Shown here: in pieces, positions 48,474-63,767 of the stretch | How the letters are laid out: the number at the start of each line of letters is the position of its first letter | Numbering within the stretch: the first letter of the stretch is position 1 | Source: Axinella damicornis | Taxonomy: Eukaryota > Porifera > Demospongiae > Axinellida > Axinellidae | Direction of reading: 5' to 3' | Assembly: GCA_963931865.1 (NCBI GenBank) | Contig: OZ007508.1 | Location: 13,700,781-13,764,780 of the forward strand | DNA: 64,000 nt | The notes under the pieces: generated by a model | The model's input: the letters and a program-made list of their open reading frames with translations, nothing else | The model's database searches: none | Told to the model about the DNA's origin: nothing | Made by a program: the position numbers and the translations under genes

Positions 48474-48940
48474 AGCACGATAGTTAGAGATAATTAGGTT
48501 TAGGAAACCCAACAAATTGGGTCTGCTGAAGTTTGACGTAGACATTCAAACGCTGACTGTTGTTGTTGTTGTTGTTGTTTTTTTTGAGTGTTTGCTCAAG
48601 TTATTACAAACTTGGTAAATCTGATTTTAGTGCCTATGATATGTAAGACCACCGCTAGTTACCAAATAATACCCCCTTCTACCCTGTACACATAGTAGTC
48701 CATGTAAGTCAACATGCTGCCTGCTACTCATCACTACATGCTATCCACAATCTTTAACTAAGCATGATGTTTGTACATCAGTGACTTTGCTTCTTGTATA
48801 CGACAAGACAGACTGCTTTCTTACTTTGTCTGTAGTTATTTTTCATTTTGGGTTGATATAGAATTGATTTTGTCATTGATCCATTTACATGCAACTTTTA
48901 ACACTTACTGAAATTATACCTACCTGCCCCACCCTAGCCC

Positions 48941-49085
48941 TCCCCATGGAGCTTTCTGTCCCATACTAAAAAGCTGGGGAACCCAGGAACGAGGCTACCT
49001 CCCCCACCCCCAAGTATAGCTTCAAAAGCTGGGGAATGAGGCTACCTTCCCCTCCCGCCAAGTAACAGCTGGGAACGAGGCTACT
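48941..49085. mobile_element. Cluster of three decayed TAGCCTCG right ends
   Basis: GGAACCCAGGAACGAGGCTAC, GGGGAATGAGGCTACC and GGGAACGAGGCTAC occur in series within 120 bp without left ends. Confidence 0.6.
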
Positions 49086-49286
49086 TCCCCCCCCTCCCCC
49101 CCCAAGTACATGTATAGCTTCACACTGTACACAATCGTGCTAAGTATTCTTTCCCCAACCCCAGTGAAAAGATCAATGCTTTAGCTTCTGTTGTAGAGTG
49201 TAATGAGCTTGATTTGTGCATAATATGAGCATATATACCCAACTTCCGTTGCTCACCACATGCCTCGTTGCTCACCACATGCCTCT

Positions 49287-49313
<27 letters not shown>
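49287..49313. repeat. Poly-C tract
   Basis: 27 C residues on the + strand. Confidence 0.95.
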
Positions 49314-49317
<4 letters not shown>

Positions 49318-49836
49318 CAGATGCATTCCCCCAAACCCTGAACAGTTAGGGAAGCCGGCAAACTACACTTATCTGTTTGTAGGGTGTACAATATGACTGT
49401 AATCCTGGGTTCAAGGCTAGTTGCATGGATGCACATCATGCAGATTCAGTAATTGCAACCCATCTGATTCTATATTATAATGGGTATAGAGTCTCTGGAC
49501 CCTGAGGCATGTGTTGAACATGCAACGGACTCGCTGATAGATCGACACGGGAAGGTGATGGATTAATGGAAGGGTATAATACAAGAGAGGCTGATCGACA
49601 GGGAGTTTGCAGTTGAAGCTAGACCCTCACAATTATGCCAGTCTCAAGCTAAAAGGACACATCCAGCAATTAACGAATTTGTTTCAGTGAAGCACTTCTG
49701 CATCTGTGCACTGCTACTATGCTGCAACACACACAAGCAATTTCGGCTAAGGCCCACCAAACGTATAATTAGAAAACAGGCAACAATATCAATTATTTGT
49801 GTCACAGGTAGCTATGGTATTATATAATTGCTTTTG

Positions 49837-50058
49837 ACCACCATTCAATTGAGGGCTATTGGCCAATTACAAGACAGTAGAGGGCTATAATTATTATTGA
49901 CCAATTACGTCGTCGTACAAAGGCAATCAGGGTCATGCAAAGCTGTAACCACCATTCAATTGAGGGCTATTGGCCAATTACAAGACAGTAGAGGGCTATA
50001 ATTATTATTGACCAATTACGTCGTCGTACAAAGGCAATCAGGGTCATGCAAAGCTGTA
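49837..50058. repeat. 111-bp perfect tandem duplication
   Basis: Copies start at 49837 and 49948 (ACCACCATTCAATTGAGGGC) and are essentially identical, so the duplication is recent or an assembly artefact. Confidence 0.93.
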
Positions 50059-50214
50059 ACCAAGGGGATCAGGTTACAGTCCAGCTACATCTTCTATGCT
50101 GGAGCATGACTGTGTCCCAGGCCACATCATGCACCAATTAATGCAGCTTGCAGAGCTTTCTGTGGACATACGGGAGAGCCTGGAAAAAAGGCCAATGGTT
50201 CCAAGAAACACAGG

Positions 50215-50621
50215 CTAGCCATTAGCCCCTCTCCGCCGGCCGGTCGAGTGAGTGTGCGGCAAAGCCACACGCGGAGGGCGGAGAGGGTCTAGCAAACATA
50301 TTGCACATTTCCCTGGAATGCCAATTACATGCACCTGCATGTGCATGATTGAACTGTAAAAGTGCCAGCCAGAGTGGAGGACAAGTTCTGTACCCTTGGA
50401 GGCATCTAGTTTAGCGATCAAGTGTAGACTTTTAGACGCTCTCTGCCAGGCTGATTGCACGTGAGCGGCTTGGTTTACAACCACAAGAGTCATGAATAAA
50501 ATTAACAAATCGCTTCAGTGAGATCTGATTGAAATGCAATCAAGTGCAATGTTTGCTAGACCCTCTCCGCCTTCGCCGCGTGCGCATGTAACCAGCCTGG
50601 CGGAGAGGGGCTAGTGGCTAG
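50215..50621. mobile_element. Element with a self-folding hairpin at each end
   Basis: The left end (50215-50296) folds on itself, CCCCTCTCCGCC pairing with GGCGGAGAGGG. The right end (50555-50621) does the same, and the two ends are inverted copies of each other, with TTTGCTAGACCCTCTCCGCC facing GGCGGAGAGGGTCTAGCAAA. The interior of about 260 bp has no credible gene. Confidence 0.78.
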
Positions 50622-50724
50622 ATCGACTGACAGGCACTCACCACCCAACCAGGATCCCCCACCCTTAAACACATGGAAACCTTAGCACATATACGTATAC
50701 ATGTACAGAGTTTTCACAGTGAAA

Positions 50725-51009
50725 TCACACAATACAGTCATGCAGTACATCCACTGGTTTGTACCGTCCAGTAGGCAGCAGCTGGTACAGGCAGGCATCT
50801 GGGCCTTCTCTGCCGTCGTCAACATCCACTGGCAACTGGAAGGAACAGGGGGACACCAGTACCACAGCGCTAGGTTGTTTGCCAGCTAGTGTGGTATCGG
50901 GGAGGGGAAGTACACCACGGAAACATCCACGCCAATGCATACCAGGTACTTGCATTTCCACATTTGGGTGGACGGCACTGTACGATAACAGTGGCAGGCC
51001 TGGCTTCTT
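50725..51009 (-). CDS. Possible terminal exon of an unrecognised gene
   Basis: On the - strand a good acceptor (TGCTTACCCCTGACAG) opens 94 codons starting KKPGLPLLSYSAVHP and ending YKPVDVLHDCIV and TGA. The composition is protein-like, but another - strand frame and the + strand are also partly open. No upstream exon with a matching phase was found: the frame at 51030-51205 (containing DATQTIDRLLGRRD) would need a 22-bp intron. No family recognised. Confidence 0.28.
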   Translation of the reverse strand, partial: KKPGLPLLSYSAVHPNVEMQVPGMHWRGCFRGVLPLPDTTLAGKQPSAVVLVSPCSFQLPVDVDDGREGPDACLYQLLPTGRYKPVDVLHDCIV

Positions 51010-51476
51010 CTGTCAGGGGTAAGCAGAACACAGGATTTAGAGAAGCCAAGAATACACACTGGTTGCATGAGTACAGTTATTTGTTCTCGGTCCCTCCGAC
51101 CCAGCAGTCGATCTATTGTTTGAGTTGCATCAATTAAAGGGGTTGCACTTCCTGCCTGTAGCTGAGAATGGTTAGCTGTATCTTGGCTGAGAATTGCAGA
51201 ACAATCTGACAAACATTAGCAATATGTAAAACAGGCTGTAATCACAAATGCACTATCCCCCTTAGCTAAAACGTAGTGCTTGTGTATACACTTGCATATG
51301 GGATAGTGCATACAAATTTGATGTTACGTGGAATATGATCAAAAACAAGACCACCTTTCGTGAGCAAACTTGGCAATTGCAATGCATGAGGCCAAGGGTT
51401 GTGATGACTGCCAAATCCCAACGTATGGTATAGATAGCCATGGGAACAAGCCTACTTACTTTAGTCTAGCTGCTAG

Positions 51477-51501
51477 CCCCCCCCCCCCCCCCCCCCCCCC
51501 C
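51477..51501. repeat. Poly-C tract
   Basis: 25 C residues on the + strand, followed by a minimal TAGCYT..GAGGTTA palindrome of the TAGCCTCG family (51532-51594). Confidence 0.93.
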
Positions 51502-51594
51502 ACCCCCACCGGAACTAGACTAGCCTACTAATAGCTTTGTTCCCAGCCTGCATTATGAGACAAATAGATGGGGAGGAGCCTGGGAATGAGGTTA

Positions 51595-52488
51595 CGTATA
51601 CTAATATGTAAAATAGCTTGTAAAATTGAGGTTTGCATTATCACTAACTTCCTACAACCACTGTGCCTTCGCTGACACTCAACAACTTTGATTCCTCGCT
51701 CTATCATCCTCGGCGGTTAAAATGCATGCAGTTCGCTCACGCCCATCCCACGCATTCACCTAGTAAGCATGTGCACTTCTTACACCTCCAGGTGGTTACT
51801 AGGCAACCATGCACCTAATATAGGGCCTGCAGGACATTGTGGGGCTTGCCTGATAAACTGACATACTGCATGTCAATAACTATTCTATGAGTGATTTGCA
51901 CTGATCATAGGCTGGGAGGCAGCTTCTAAGGGAAGCTGGGGGTGGGGCCTGAGCATAAGTTTGCACTGTAGCCAATTGTCGTTCATCATTGGCAATCTGC
52001 AGTTTCACGACGAAAAGCTGGGCGTGTGACTGGGAACTACACTGTAGCTGAGAGGAGTACCCCAAGTTGCCGAGAGAATCTCTCCCTCCAGCTGACCTCT
52101 GCAGCTCTCAACAAGTCTGCAGTACGTAGTTTGTAGCACCGGCGTAAAACGTAGCAGGCTCGACTCGGTACTGTCATGCTTGGTGACCGGTATGTGTGTT
52201 GTTGATCCAGCACGCGGGCGGGCGGGCGGTGCAACATTACGATTTTCCACTTGGATATACGGTCTTACACTAAATGAACACCAGACAGACACCAACTGGA
52301 CGGACATCCTGAGAACACGACTATGTGGGGCTTGCTCCAATTAAAGTCACACCCATGCAAAGGGCCGGATTGCCATCAATGGCAACAAAAATAGACATGT
52401 TGGATACAACCACCTGTTGGAGATGGCAAGCATTAATCTGAAGACTCCATCCTGTTCTAATCAAATCAAGTGACCATCACATGCCCTT
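51595..52488. other. No recognisable gene; one unassigned open frame
   Basis: A - strand frame (52340-52005) contains TKHDSTESSLLRFTPVLQ and SCRGQLEGEILSATWG but no recognised domain. It ends in a worn TAGCCTCG element end (about 52010-52035). Confidence 0.4.
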
Positions 52489-53052
52489 GTCGCTCATTAT
52501 TAGGTGCAGCTCACACATATTCACTGTTAGGCGCGTGTTCGACTCCCGTCTCAGCTACCATAAGGTCACTATTATTTGCGGGTATTAAATTTAGCGAATT
52601 TTAGCGAATTTGCTAAATTTTGACCCTGCAAACTATAGTATTAGCAGCATGTGATGTCACATACGTGTGCATTAATTGGAGCGAGTGACAAGCTAGCCAC
52701 CTACGAAGCGATCTGCGAAGGTAGTTACGAGCCATGCTGAGCAGTGTGGTTGGCTCTTGAAAGGATTAGTTGCCAGCAGCTCGGGTGAGTTAAAATGATA
52801 AAAATTCGCCAAATCCGCTGCATGCCCAATTCGTAACATTAGTACCCACAAATAATAGGTACTCTATATTAAGCGCTGCATGAAGTCTTCTTCCAGACAC
52901 TCGTATCAACTACCATTTTGGAGTGGAAAAGGCGAAATGAAATGCACTTCCTATTCGAGGAATGTCATTAAATTAAGCACATCTCACTTGCAGGTGCAAA
53001 TTTCCTTCCTGTGGAAATACAGGTGCATGCACCTAACAACAAGCAACTACAA
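52489..53052. mobile_element. TACCGTAGTCGC-family element interrupted by another insertion
   Basis: The left part (CGCTCATTATTAGGTGCA) and right part (TTAAGCGCTGCATGAAGTCT to CAACAAGCAACTACAATA) match the copies at 21295 and 30811. The 52570-52857 segment is absent from those copies. Confidence 0.78.
52570..52857. mobile_element. Nested inverted-repeat insertion
   Basis: A 288-bp insert with 15-bp ends TATTATTTGCGGGTA and TACCCACAAATAATA (one mismatch), sitting inside the older TACCGTAGTCGC element. Confidence 0.78.
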
Positions 53053-53523
53053 TATGTGCCTAATAGTGGGTGCAATTAATAAACTGGCAGGTATTTCAGG
53101 CCTACATGTGACAATAATTGTAGGAAACATTAACTATCTTTGGAGACATTCTGTGAACAACATCCCCTTTTAGAATTGATCACAACTTCGGCTGTGTGCA
53201 CTGTAGAATTGTAGTACACTAGCTCGGCAGAATGTTTTATAGTGAGTAGAATATGCCACCAAGCCACAAGAGAAACGTCTTCTCCCCAAACTTCTAGTAG
53301 TACAGTACAATTTCGTACATTGGTCTACGAATTCATTATAGACTATGTAATTTATTCAAGAAATGGAGGTGTACAAATAAATAGAGGACATATTATACCT
53401 AGGCTAGTGCAAACATCCTAGTTTTTAGCTTTGTACACCACGTACTATGGTGACTCTATGGTAGAAGGCCAGGAGGCATGGGATGTCTAGACCTCCACAA
53501 GCTATTGAAGTGAGCAATGAATG

Positions 53524-53827
53524 TCAAATTAAAGGGAAGACAAAAATGTTTACGTCCGCCTGAATCACAACCAGAGTAAGTGCCAGTACACGACAGCAAT
53601 CACAATGGTGGTCAGAATCTTCATGAACCTTTCCTGAGAGCTGCACCGCTGATGATGGTCGAAGTGAGCAGTCGAGCAATGGTGGCCGAGCCCAGGAAGT
53701 ACATTTGGACAACACAAATGGCCTTGCTGCTGTCTTTCTTCGAGAAGCACAAGGGCCGGCCTCCACGTGCTCCTCTGGCTCCCCCATTGCCACCATCAGC
53801 CATGACAAAATGCTGTACGAATATCAT
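53524..53827 (-). other. Region open in several frames, related to a dispersed repeat
   Basis: One - strand frame starts MADGGNGGARGARGG and runs to 53621; another contains RFMKILTTIVIAVVYW. The + strand frame MVAEPRKYIWTTQMALL is also open. Part of the region (about 53530-53700) resembles copies at 45.8-46.1 kb and 61.0-61.1 kb, so it is probably transposon-derived. No coding call is made. Confidence 0.3.
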
Positions 53828-53959
53828 TTACTTGTAAGTACAAAACTTTATGCAAATACCGGGGTTTTTTTCTGTATAAAGGTGGGTGTACAAACAAATA
53901 GGGTGTCGGAATTATTAGAAATTGTACAGTGCTCATTGTCTGATGCATGACATCAAGTT

Positions 53960-54100
53960 CCCAGCCATCAATCATAGCATCCTACCTTATACCGAGGGTT
54001 CGTTCCTGGTATTGCACTAAACTGGATCCATCAATCATAGTAGCATCCTACCTTATACTGAGGGTTCATTCCTGGTGTTGCACTAAATTGGATCAACCCA
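53960..54100. repeat. Tandem duplication of about 64 bp
   Basis: CCATCAATCATAG..CATCCTACCTTATAC begins at 53965 and 54028. Confidence 0.88.
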
Positions 54101-54570
54101 AACTTAAACAGTACTACTGACTGCACTAAGTTACAGCATACCCAGAATTGAATAAATTGTGCTAAGTTGGATCACGCATTTTGTTGTTCTATCAGCATAA
54201 GTACTGTGTACACAGGCTTCCCGGCCCAGATGCTGTCTCACGGCTTTGAAGTAGAATAGGAAGGAGAGCCAAACATATCTGCATGAAATTTTGACTAGCT
54301 CCCAAACCTAACTATGTAACAACATTGTGGTGGTTGTCGCTACCATGGCAACCATGGCAATGCGCAATTGCTCTTGGACGTTTTTGTGCATGTAATGCTG
54401 GGATAATTATGTATCAAGTCTCCATGTCTTACCCCGTGTACCATAATGATCACAGTCCCCATTGCTGATAAAAGGCGCACTGTACGGAAATTGAGCACAT
54501 TTCGTAGAGATGCCTGCTACTCTGACAACTGCTACTCTTTGCTGACAAAATTGATTGCTATTGTGACTTG

Positions 54571-54858
54571 GTGTGCGGTGGTGCACTGGTAGTACGGGAG
54601 TCTCTAGTGCTCAATTCAGGCTCTGTCCTGGGTTCGTATCCCACTATATAAAGACCTTGGTTTTTCTGTTGAACGGTGATTTTCCTAAAAATGGTATTGC
54701 CCTTTGCCTTTCCAGAAAACAAGTTTGAGCAATGCCATTTATGGCAACTCAAGCAAGTTCAGTGATGATGTCATATCACCACCCCCCAGGACCTGCATGA
54801 AAACCTTCTGTATATATGCGGCATTCCTGGGTTATCAAAACATGAACTGAACTGAAAT
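54571..54858 (+). mobile_element. tRNA-derived SINE
   Basis: The 5' end resembles a tRNA gene: an A box TGGTGCACTGG at 54579-54589 and a B box GGTTCGTATCC at 54631-54641, the internal RNA polymerase III promoter layout. A unique body and a tail (GACCTGCATGAAAACCTTCT to GAACTGAACTGAA) follow. The tail matches the tandem units at 24413-24760. No cloverleaf or functional tRNA is claimed. Confidence 0.72.
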
Positions 54859-54953
54859 GTTGCATGCTCAACGTAAGTTGGCTTTCGTCACAGCTTTTCC
54901 AATGTGTTCCAGATCTGGGCTGGCTTCTGCACACAAAATATGTACGTAAATGA

Positions 54954-55323
54954 TAGCCTTGCTCCCAGGCCCTGCCCAGCTTTTCGTCGCTTGCAGTATG
55001 GAATGCGGGAGAGGGCCTGGTATCTTTCCTCACGTGAGCATGAATGAAGTTTCGAACAGCTATTGTTCAACAAACTACATGTTCAATGCTTGGTATGTAT
55101 GACAGTCGCCGCCCCCTGCTAGGTAGATGTGCATGGTTATGTCACCTGATGCCTCCTTACTGTTCTGAGCCCCAGTGCTCCCACATTCATCAAACCATGG
55201 CTACGTAGTTCTACCATTGGTTCCATCCTGACGTCGACGTCATTCACGTGAGGAATGACACCGGGCCCTCTATTTCCGCACGGCAAGCGATGAAAAGCTG
55301 GGCGGGGCCTGGGAACGAGGCTA
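54954..55323. mobile_element. Full-length TAGCCTCGTTCCCAG element, copy 3
   Basis: A 370-bp copy with ends TAGCCTTGCTCCCAGGCCC and GGGGCCTGGGAACGAGGCTA. CACGTG lies just inside each end, and the interior is in reverse orientation relative to the 11193 copy. Confidence 0.87.
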
Positions 55324-57657
55324 CATAAATGAAGCTCTTTAGAGATTGTATTGAATAACTCCTCTAGTCATCCACACAACTATCAATGGCGGATGTGTTT
55401 AGCCATGCAGCTATCTGCTCTAGCGTTTAGAGGGCTAGTTGTATACTGTGGAAGCTAGCTATATAGCCTGAAGCATAAAGGAATGCAGCAAAAGGTCACA
55501 TCTCATAAGGTTCAGAGTCATAGTTTACAAGGTCAAGAGGTCACGGATCAATTAGTGACCAGTTGTGACCAGTTGTGACGGCCAGTTGTGCAAGCACTAC
55601 GTGATGTCACTGATCACAACTACTAAAGCCAACAATTAATCACATTAAGCAATTACATGCACCAGACCATTGACTGGGAAACCCTGCCAAAACATTAAAT
55701 TATGGGATGTGTGATGTACTTGTGCACACCACACATGTGAGTCACTATTCAGGTATATATGTGACCATGTATGTCCATTTAGGCTCCACGCTAAGATTAG
55801 TGTGGACAAGATTAGTGTGGACAAGATTAGTGTGGACGCATTAATCTCTGATATTCACTAACAACTGGCACATCAACTGTGGCTTGCTAGTGGCACCGCT
55901 AGCTCTAGCAGCACCACCAGCTTCACGTGATTTGGTTGCTGTAATGTGGTGTGGCATATGCATGGCCATTTGCATTTTCTTTTTTTTACCACAGGCGCCA
56001 CTCGACTTGCCACAGGTCACAAAATCTAGATGAACATCTGGCGGTTTAACTGAGTATGTATTATATTCATCGTAATGTTTTCAAACCGAGGATTTTGTCT
56101 AGTAATTCAATTTCATACTCTACTGCGTACACTTATTGTTCACTTATTGTTCACTTATTGTTCGGTAGAGACAATTAAAGGTCAAAGAACACCCCAGTCT
56201 GCCGGCAGGAGGTTGTTACATAGGCAGGTCCAAGCATGACTGGAGTCATAAGTTGAATGTTGTAGTCACAACTAGGGCAGACGTTTTTCAACATTTATTA
56301 GAAAGCAACCAATCAGATTGCAGGTTCAAATTGATGACCTGCAGTAAGGCTCGAACTAGCCTAAGGCTAACAAACAATGCATACTGTCATACATGTATGC
56401 CCGTTCGTGTACCAATTTTTTGTGCATGTGTGTATGTGTGTGAGTGTGAACGGTGTGCTTGTGTGTATGGTATGCATGTGTGTACAGGTGTGTGGTCTTG
56501 CATATGTGGGTATGTACGTCTCTGTATTTGAATTGAGCTGAAATAGGGATGTGCAAATAAACGCGGAGGATTTAAATAGAGCCCAACACTAGTTGAATAC
56601 TCTTCATGGATCACAGTTCAGACATCACACCATATAATATGCTTTTCGGCAAGTTGTCGTCATCACACCATATATATGCTTTTCAGCAAGTTGCCATCAT
56701 AACAGATATACAAGTACACTCAAAAGTTTGTTTCAAATCACTCTCCCAAGGTGGGACGCAGCCAACTGGAACATGCACACAATGGACAGAGCTACAGCTG
56801 CATTCACGGGAAGGCACATTCATCAAGAGGCTGTTTGTTTAGCTACTGTCATGGGCATGTTTCATCTGTCAGAATACCCTGGCGTCAGTCGGGCTACCTC
56901 AGGCTATACTGTTTGTACAGCTGTCCTGCTTGCGTGAGCACATGGCGAGCACATGGCGTGCTTGAGCACAAGGTGTGCTGGATCAGCGTGCATGTGTACT
57001 TATAGGCTGTAGACTGCAAACCTCTCATTAATGATTGGATGATCATCACTCACTCAGGCTTGCTCCGCGATGCCCACTAGTTCATTTCAGCAACATGCAG
57101 TGAAATTCAGTAAAACTAGTGCATGATCAGCGATAATGCACATCTGGTTCAAATTCGTCTCAGCTGCTCCAGACAACAAGCAGTACCTATGCACTCTTTG
57201 TACAGGAAGTGGAATGAGATCTATACTCGGTTTTTGAAGTCACAGAGTGCAATGCAGGCACAAAAATCGAAGGCCTCCGGTCAAAAATGGAATTCTAATT
57301 TCTGGAAATATACTGACGTTGATGTACCATGTATTTCGAGTACGATGTTTACATGCACTTGTACGCAGATACCTGCATGATTTCTAATTGCAGCCGCTGA
57401 ACTTGAGTCAATATACGATCATTTAGTAGTCTAATCTCAACTTCCACCCAGAAGCATTTTACTTTTTGACCGGAGCCCTTTATTAGCAATGATTGAACAG
57501 AGGAGGATAATTAGCTTTGAGATCAGGTTTGCTCGTCATAGCTGCCAAGGTAACTAATTCTGTAGAGAAATGCGGCCAAATTCTTTACCAGTGAATCTTT
57601 GCTTGCTGGATAAATGTAGCAAGCTCCACACATACAAACACTGTTGCAGCGAAGACC
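55324..57657. other. No recognisable gene; small tandem repeats
   Basis: AAGATTAGTGTGGAC three times at about 55793-55840, CACTTATTGTT three times near 56140-56165, TGTG-rich sequence at 56420-56510 and a short duplication at 56623-56700. No supported gene. Confidence 0.5.
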
Positions 57658-60089
57658 CTAATCACCTCCATACTTTGGTGTGGGTTCACCGTCTTGCTCT
57701 TCTTCTTCTTTCTTGAAACATTCTGACACATATCGTCCACACTACAGATACAATAAAACATTATACTTGCAGTGACCAGCAGATACTATGTCCCCAATAC
57801 ATGCAGGCAGTATTGCAATAATTTCTAGACACGGTTATTGTGCTGCAAGCACAATTCACTGCACAAGGCCAGGGGGAAGGCTTTGGCTATTTATGTCATG
57901 GCCAGACCAATGCTCTTTGGTGCGTATGCTTGGGCCAAAATAATGCAGGAAGCTAAATACTGAGAAAGGGAACAACAGAAGCAGTAACAGTGTAGGCCAA
58001 ACCATGAAGGATAGCCCTTCCTGATGGTACAAAAATAATGGTGACATTTTCTCTTCACTTGACATGTTTTCCCGGCTGCTTCACACTCCCTGTGGAGGTG
58101 CAAAGTACCCCCACATATTGCTTTTCAGCCATGTGGCTGGAGCAAATTGCTTCCCCTGGCCATGCTTTGTGCAATTGTGACTAGAAATCTACACTTGGGT
58201 CCTAGGTCCCACACCTCTCATGAAAACTGGGAGGAGGGACAGTGGGGGAGAGTGATCTGCGCCTAAAACACTGGTATAGCAAACTATTATGCAACTGCCA
58301 AATTCTATCCTAATCGAAAATTCACCGATTTGAAAGTATTGGTTGAGTCGACCAAGCCTTGCTATCAAGACTAGTGCATAGCTAGCTACTCGAGCAAAGT
58401 ATGTTGGTCAACTGAAACAGAAACATTGCCGTACGAATGAACATTCCAATGATCCACTCACGTCACCGGACCCTCCACTTCTGGGTCTGGGAACAAACTG
58501 ATGGCAACCTACAACTACTAATGATTGTCCAACCAGTGCAAGCTGATAAATGAAGTGATCATCTTTGATATCTACTTCAGTGTGTCATCATAAGCACACT
58601 AGTACTCAACTTTACTTTTACGCAGAGTGCAAGAGGAGACAGCATGCAGATCTATAACCACTGTAAGGCCTAGGCCAGCAAAATTATTGAGCTGACCTCA
58701 GAGTAGTCCTTGCTGAGATCCACACAACAACGTGCAGGGTTGACCACGGCGACCGGCTAGCATGACCATCATCAGGTGACTTGAAATTGCCAACAATTAA
58801 GGTTGTTGACAGACCAAATTCATTAGGTAAACTGGGATTACGTGAGCACAGTGGGCAAGAAAATAAATCTAATAAAGACACTCAGAAAACAAAACACCAG
58901 AACGCCATAACCTAATTTTCCAACTGAGCCTCACCCACTGGTATTCACAGTTTGGTATACGTAGCAGAGACAGTTGGTATAGCAGAGGCAGTTGGTATAG
59001 CTCAACGCTTCAGGTTGGGACTTCATCAAATTCGATCCGTTTAGACTCTGTTTAGACTTGTGCAGGACACCCTGCTAGAGCCAATGGCTGAAAGGTTTCT
59101 GGACTTGCCACCAGACTCCAATACGTGACGAATCTACATGGCTTCTTGAAGCAGAGACATCGATCGCTATTACAGATTTTGCTCCCACTACTGGTATACC
59201 TGGGGTACACCTGGCACTGTTTAACTGACTCAATAAATAGCATCCCATAGTTTAATTTCCTACATTCCAGAGCACTATACCTCAGCAATTATGACAATAG
59301 GACCTGGATATCAACTCTAATTATGTGTCACAGTGAAATATCCGATCACTATTAATAATTTCCAAGTCTGGATTCTATCAATTACCACAATGACGGAGGG
59401 ACAACTTCGGTCTTTTGTATCCTTGCTGTGTGTACAGCTGCATCAGGTTCTTACTGGGTACACATGTATCTATACTATAGCAGCAAACTCCTTGGTTCTA
59501 CATGTACTCCCTTGACATTGACATCAGTTACACATTACACCCAATAGAACTAGTTTTGCACTAACTGAATAGATCCTGCAGTTCAAAAAGGCTATTTCAT
59601 GCAAACATGTACCATTCTATCTATCTATCTATCCACTTAGCTATCTATCAATTGCATGCCACATCCAATGGAAAACTAGTTGGTCAGACCAAGTTGATAG
59701 CATCCCTGTCTGTAAAATTTGACAGTCAAGCAGAGTCTACAGTGTTCAGCTATCCTTAGAATGGAGAATTATAGTAACTAAGCACAATATAATTATGCAC
59801 AATACACAAATTGCAGCTGCTCTTGATTGCTATGTTTGCAGCTGCGCAGCTAACACCTGACCTTCAACTGGTAGTTCAGGCTAGCTGATCTGCATCTGCA
59901 CTTGCTGTAGCTCCAAGCACTCCTGCCTACAAACCAATACACTGCAATAGAAAAACACCCTCTCCGACGCATATACACGTAGTACGCATAACTTCACCGG
60001 CTCTGATAGATCACGGCTTGGAGAACTACTGCAAACAACAACAAAATCGCCGCCGAAAGAGAAGTCCTTGTATTCAGTCCCCATTCCAT
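57658..60089 (-). CDS. Hypothetical small membrane-protein gene, divergent from ACADM
   Basis: A speculative four-exon chain on the - strand: 60089-59998, 59259-59200, 58089-58059 and 57741-57658. Phases agree and give 88 residues. Exon 1 reads like a signal anchor (MEWGLNTRTS, then a hydrophobic AAILLLFAVVLQAVIY). The last exon has a fair acceptor (TTTTATTGTATCTGTAG) and an acidic C-terminus (KKEEEEQDGE to KYGGD). AATAAA lies about 175 bp past the stop (57484-57479). The two middle exons are weak; exon 3 is only 31 bp with a poor donor. I recognise no family. The start codon would be 47 bp from the ACADM ATG, head to head. Confidence 0.25.
57856..58065 (-). CDS. Unrecognised 69-residue open frame with one membrane segment
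   Basis: Starts MSSEEKMSPLFLYHQEG after an in-frame TGA, continues with a leucine-rich hydrophobic stretch (WPTLLLLLLFPFSVFSFLHY) and ends in a polar tail. It could be a single-exon small membrane protein or a chance frame in an intron. It slightly overlaps exon 3 of the divergent gene model, so at most one of these readings is right there. Confidence 0.2.
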   Translation of the reverse strand: MSSEEKMSPLFLYHQEGLSFMVWPTLLLLLLFPFSVFSFLHYFGPSIRTKEHWSGHDINSQSLPPGLVQ

Positions 60090-60136
60090 TCCAGATGAGC
60101 GTTGGCGGGTCTGGGAACGAGACTGTGAAAGACATC

Positions 60137-63767
<3,631 letters not shown>

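Noticed and set aside
54571..54650. Functional tRNA gene
   Set aside because: The A and B boxes are present but the acceptor and anticodon stems are not convincing. SINE head is the better reading.
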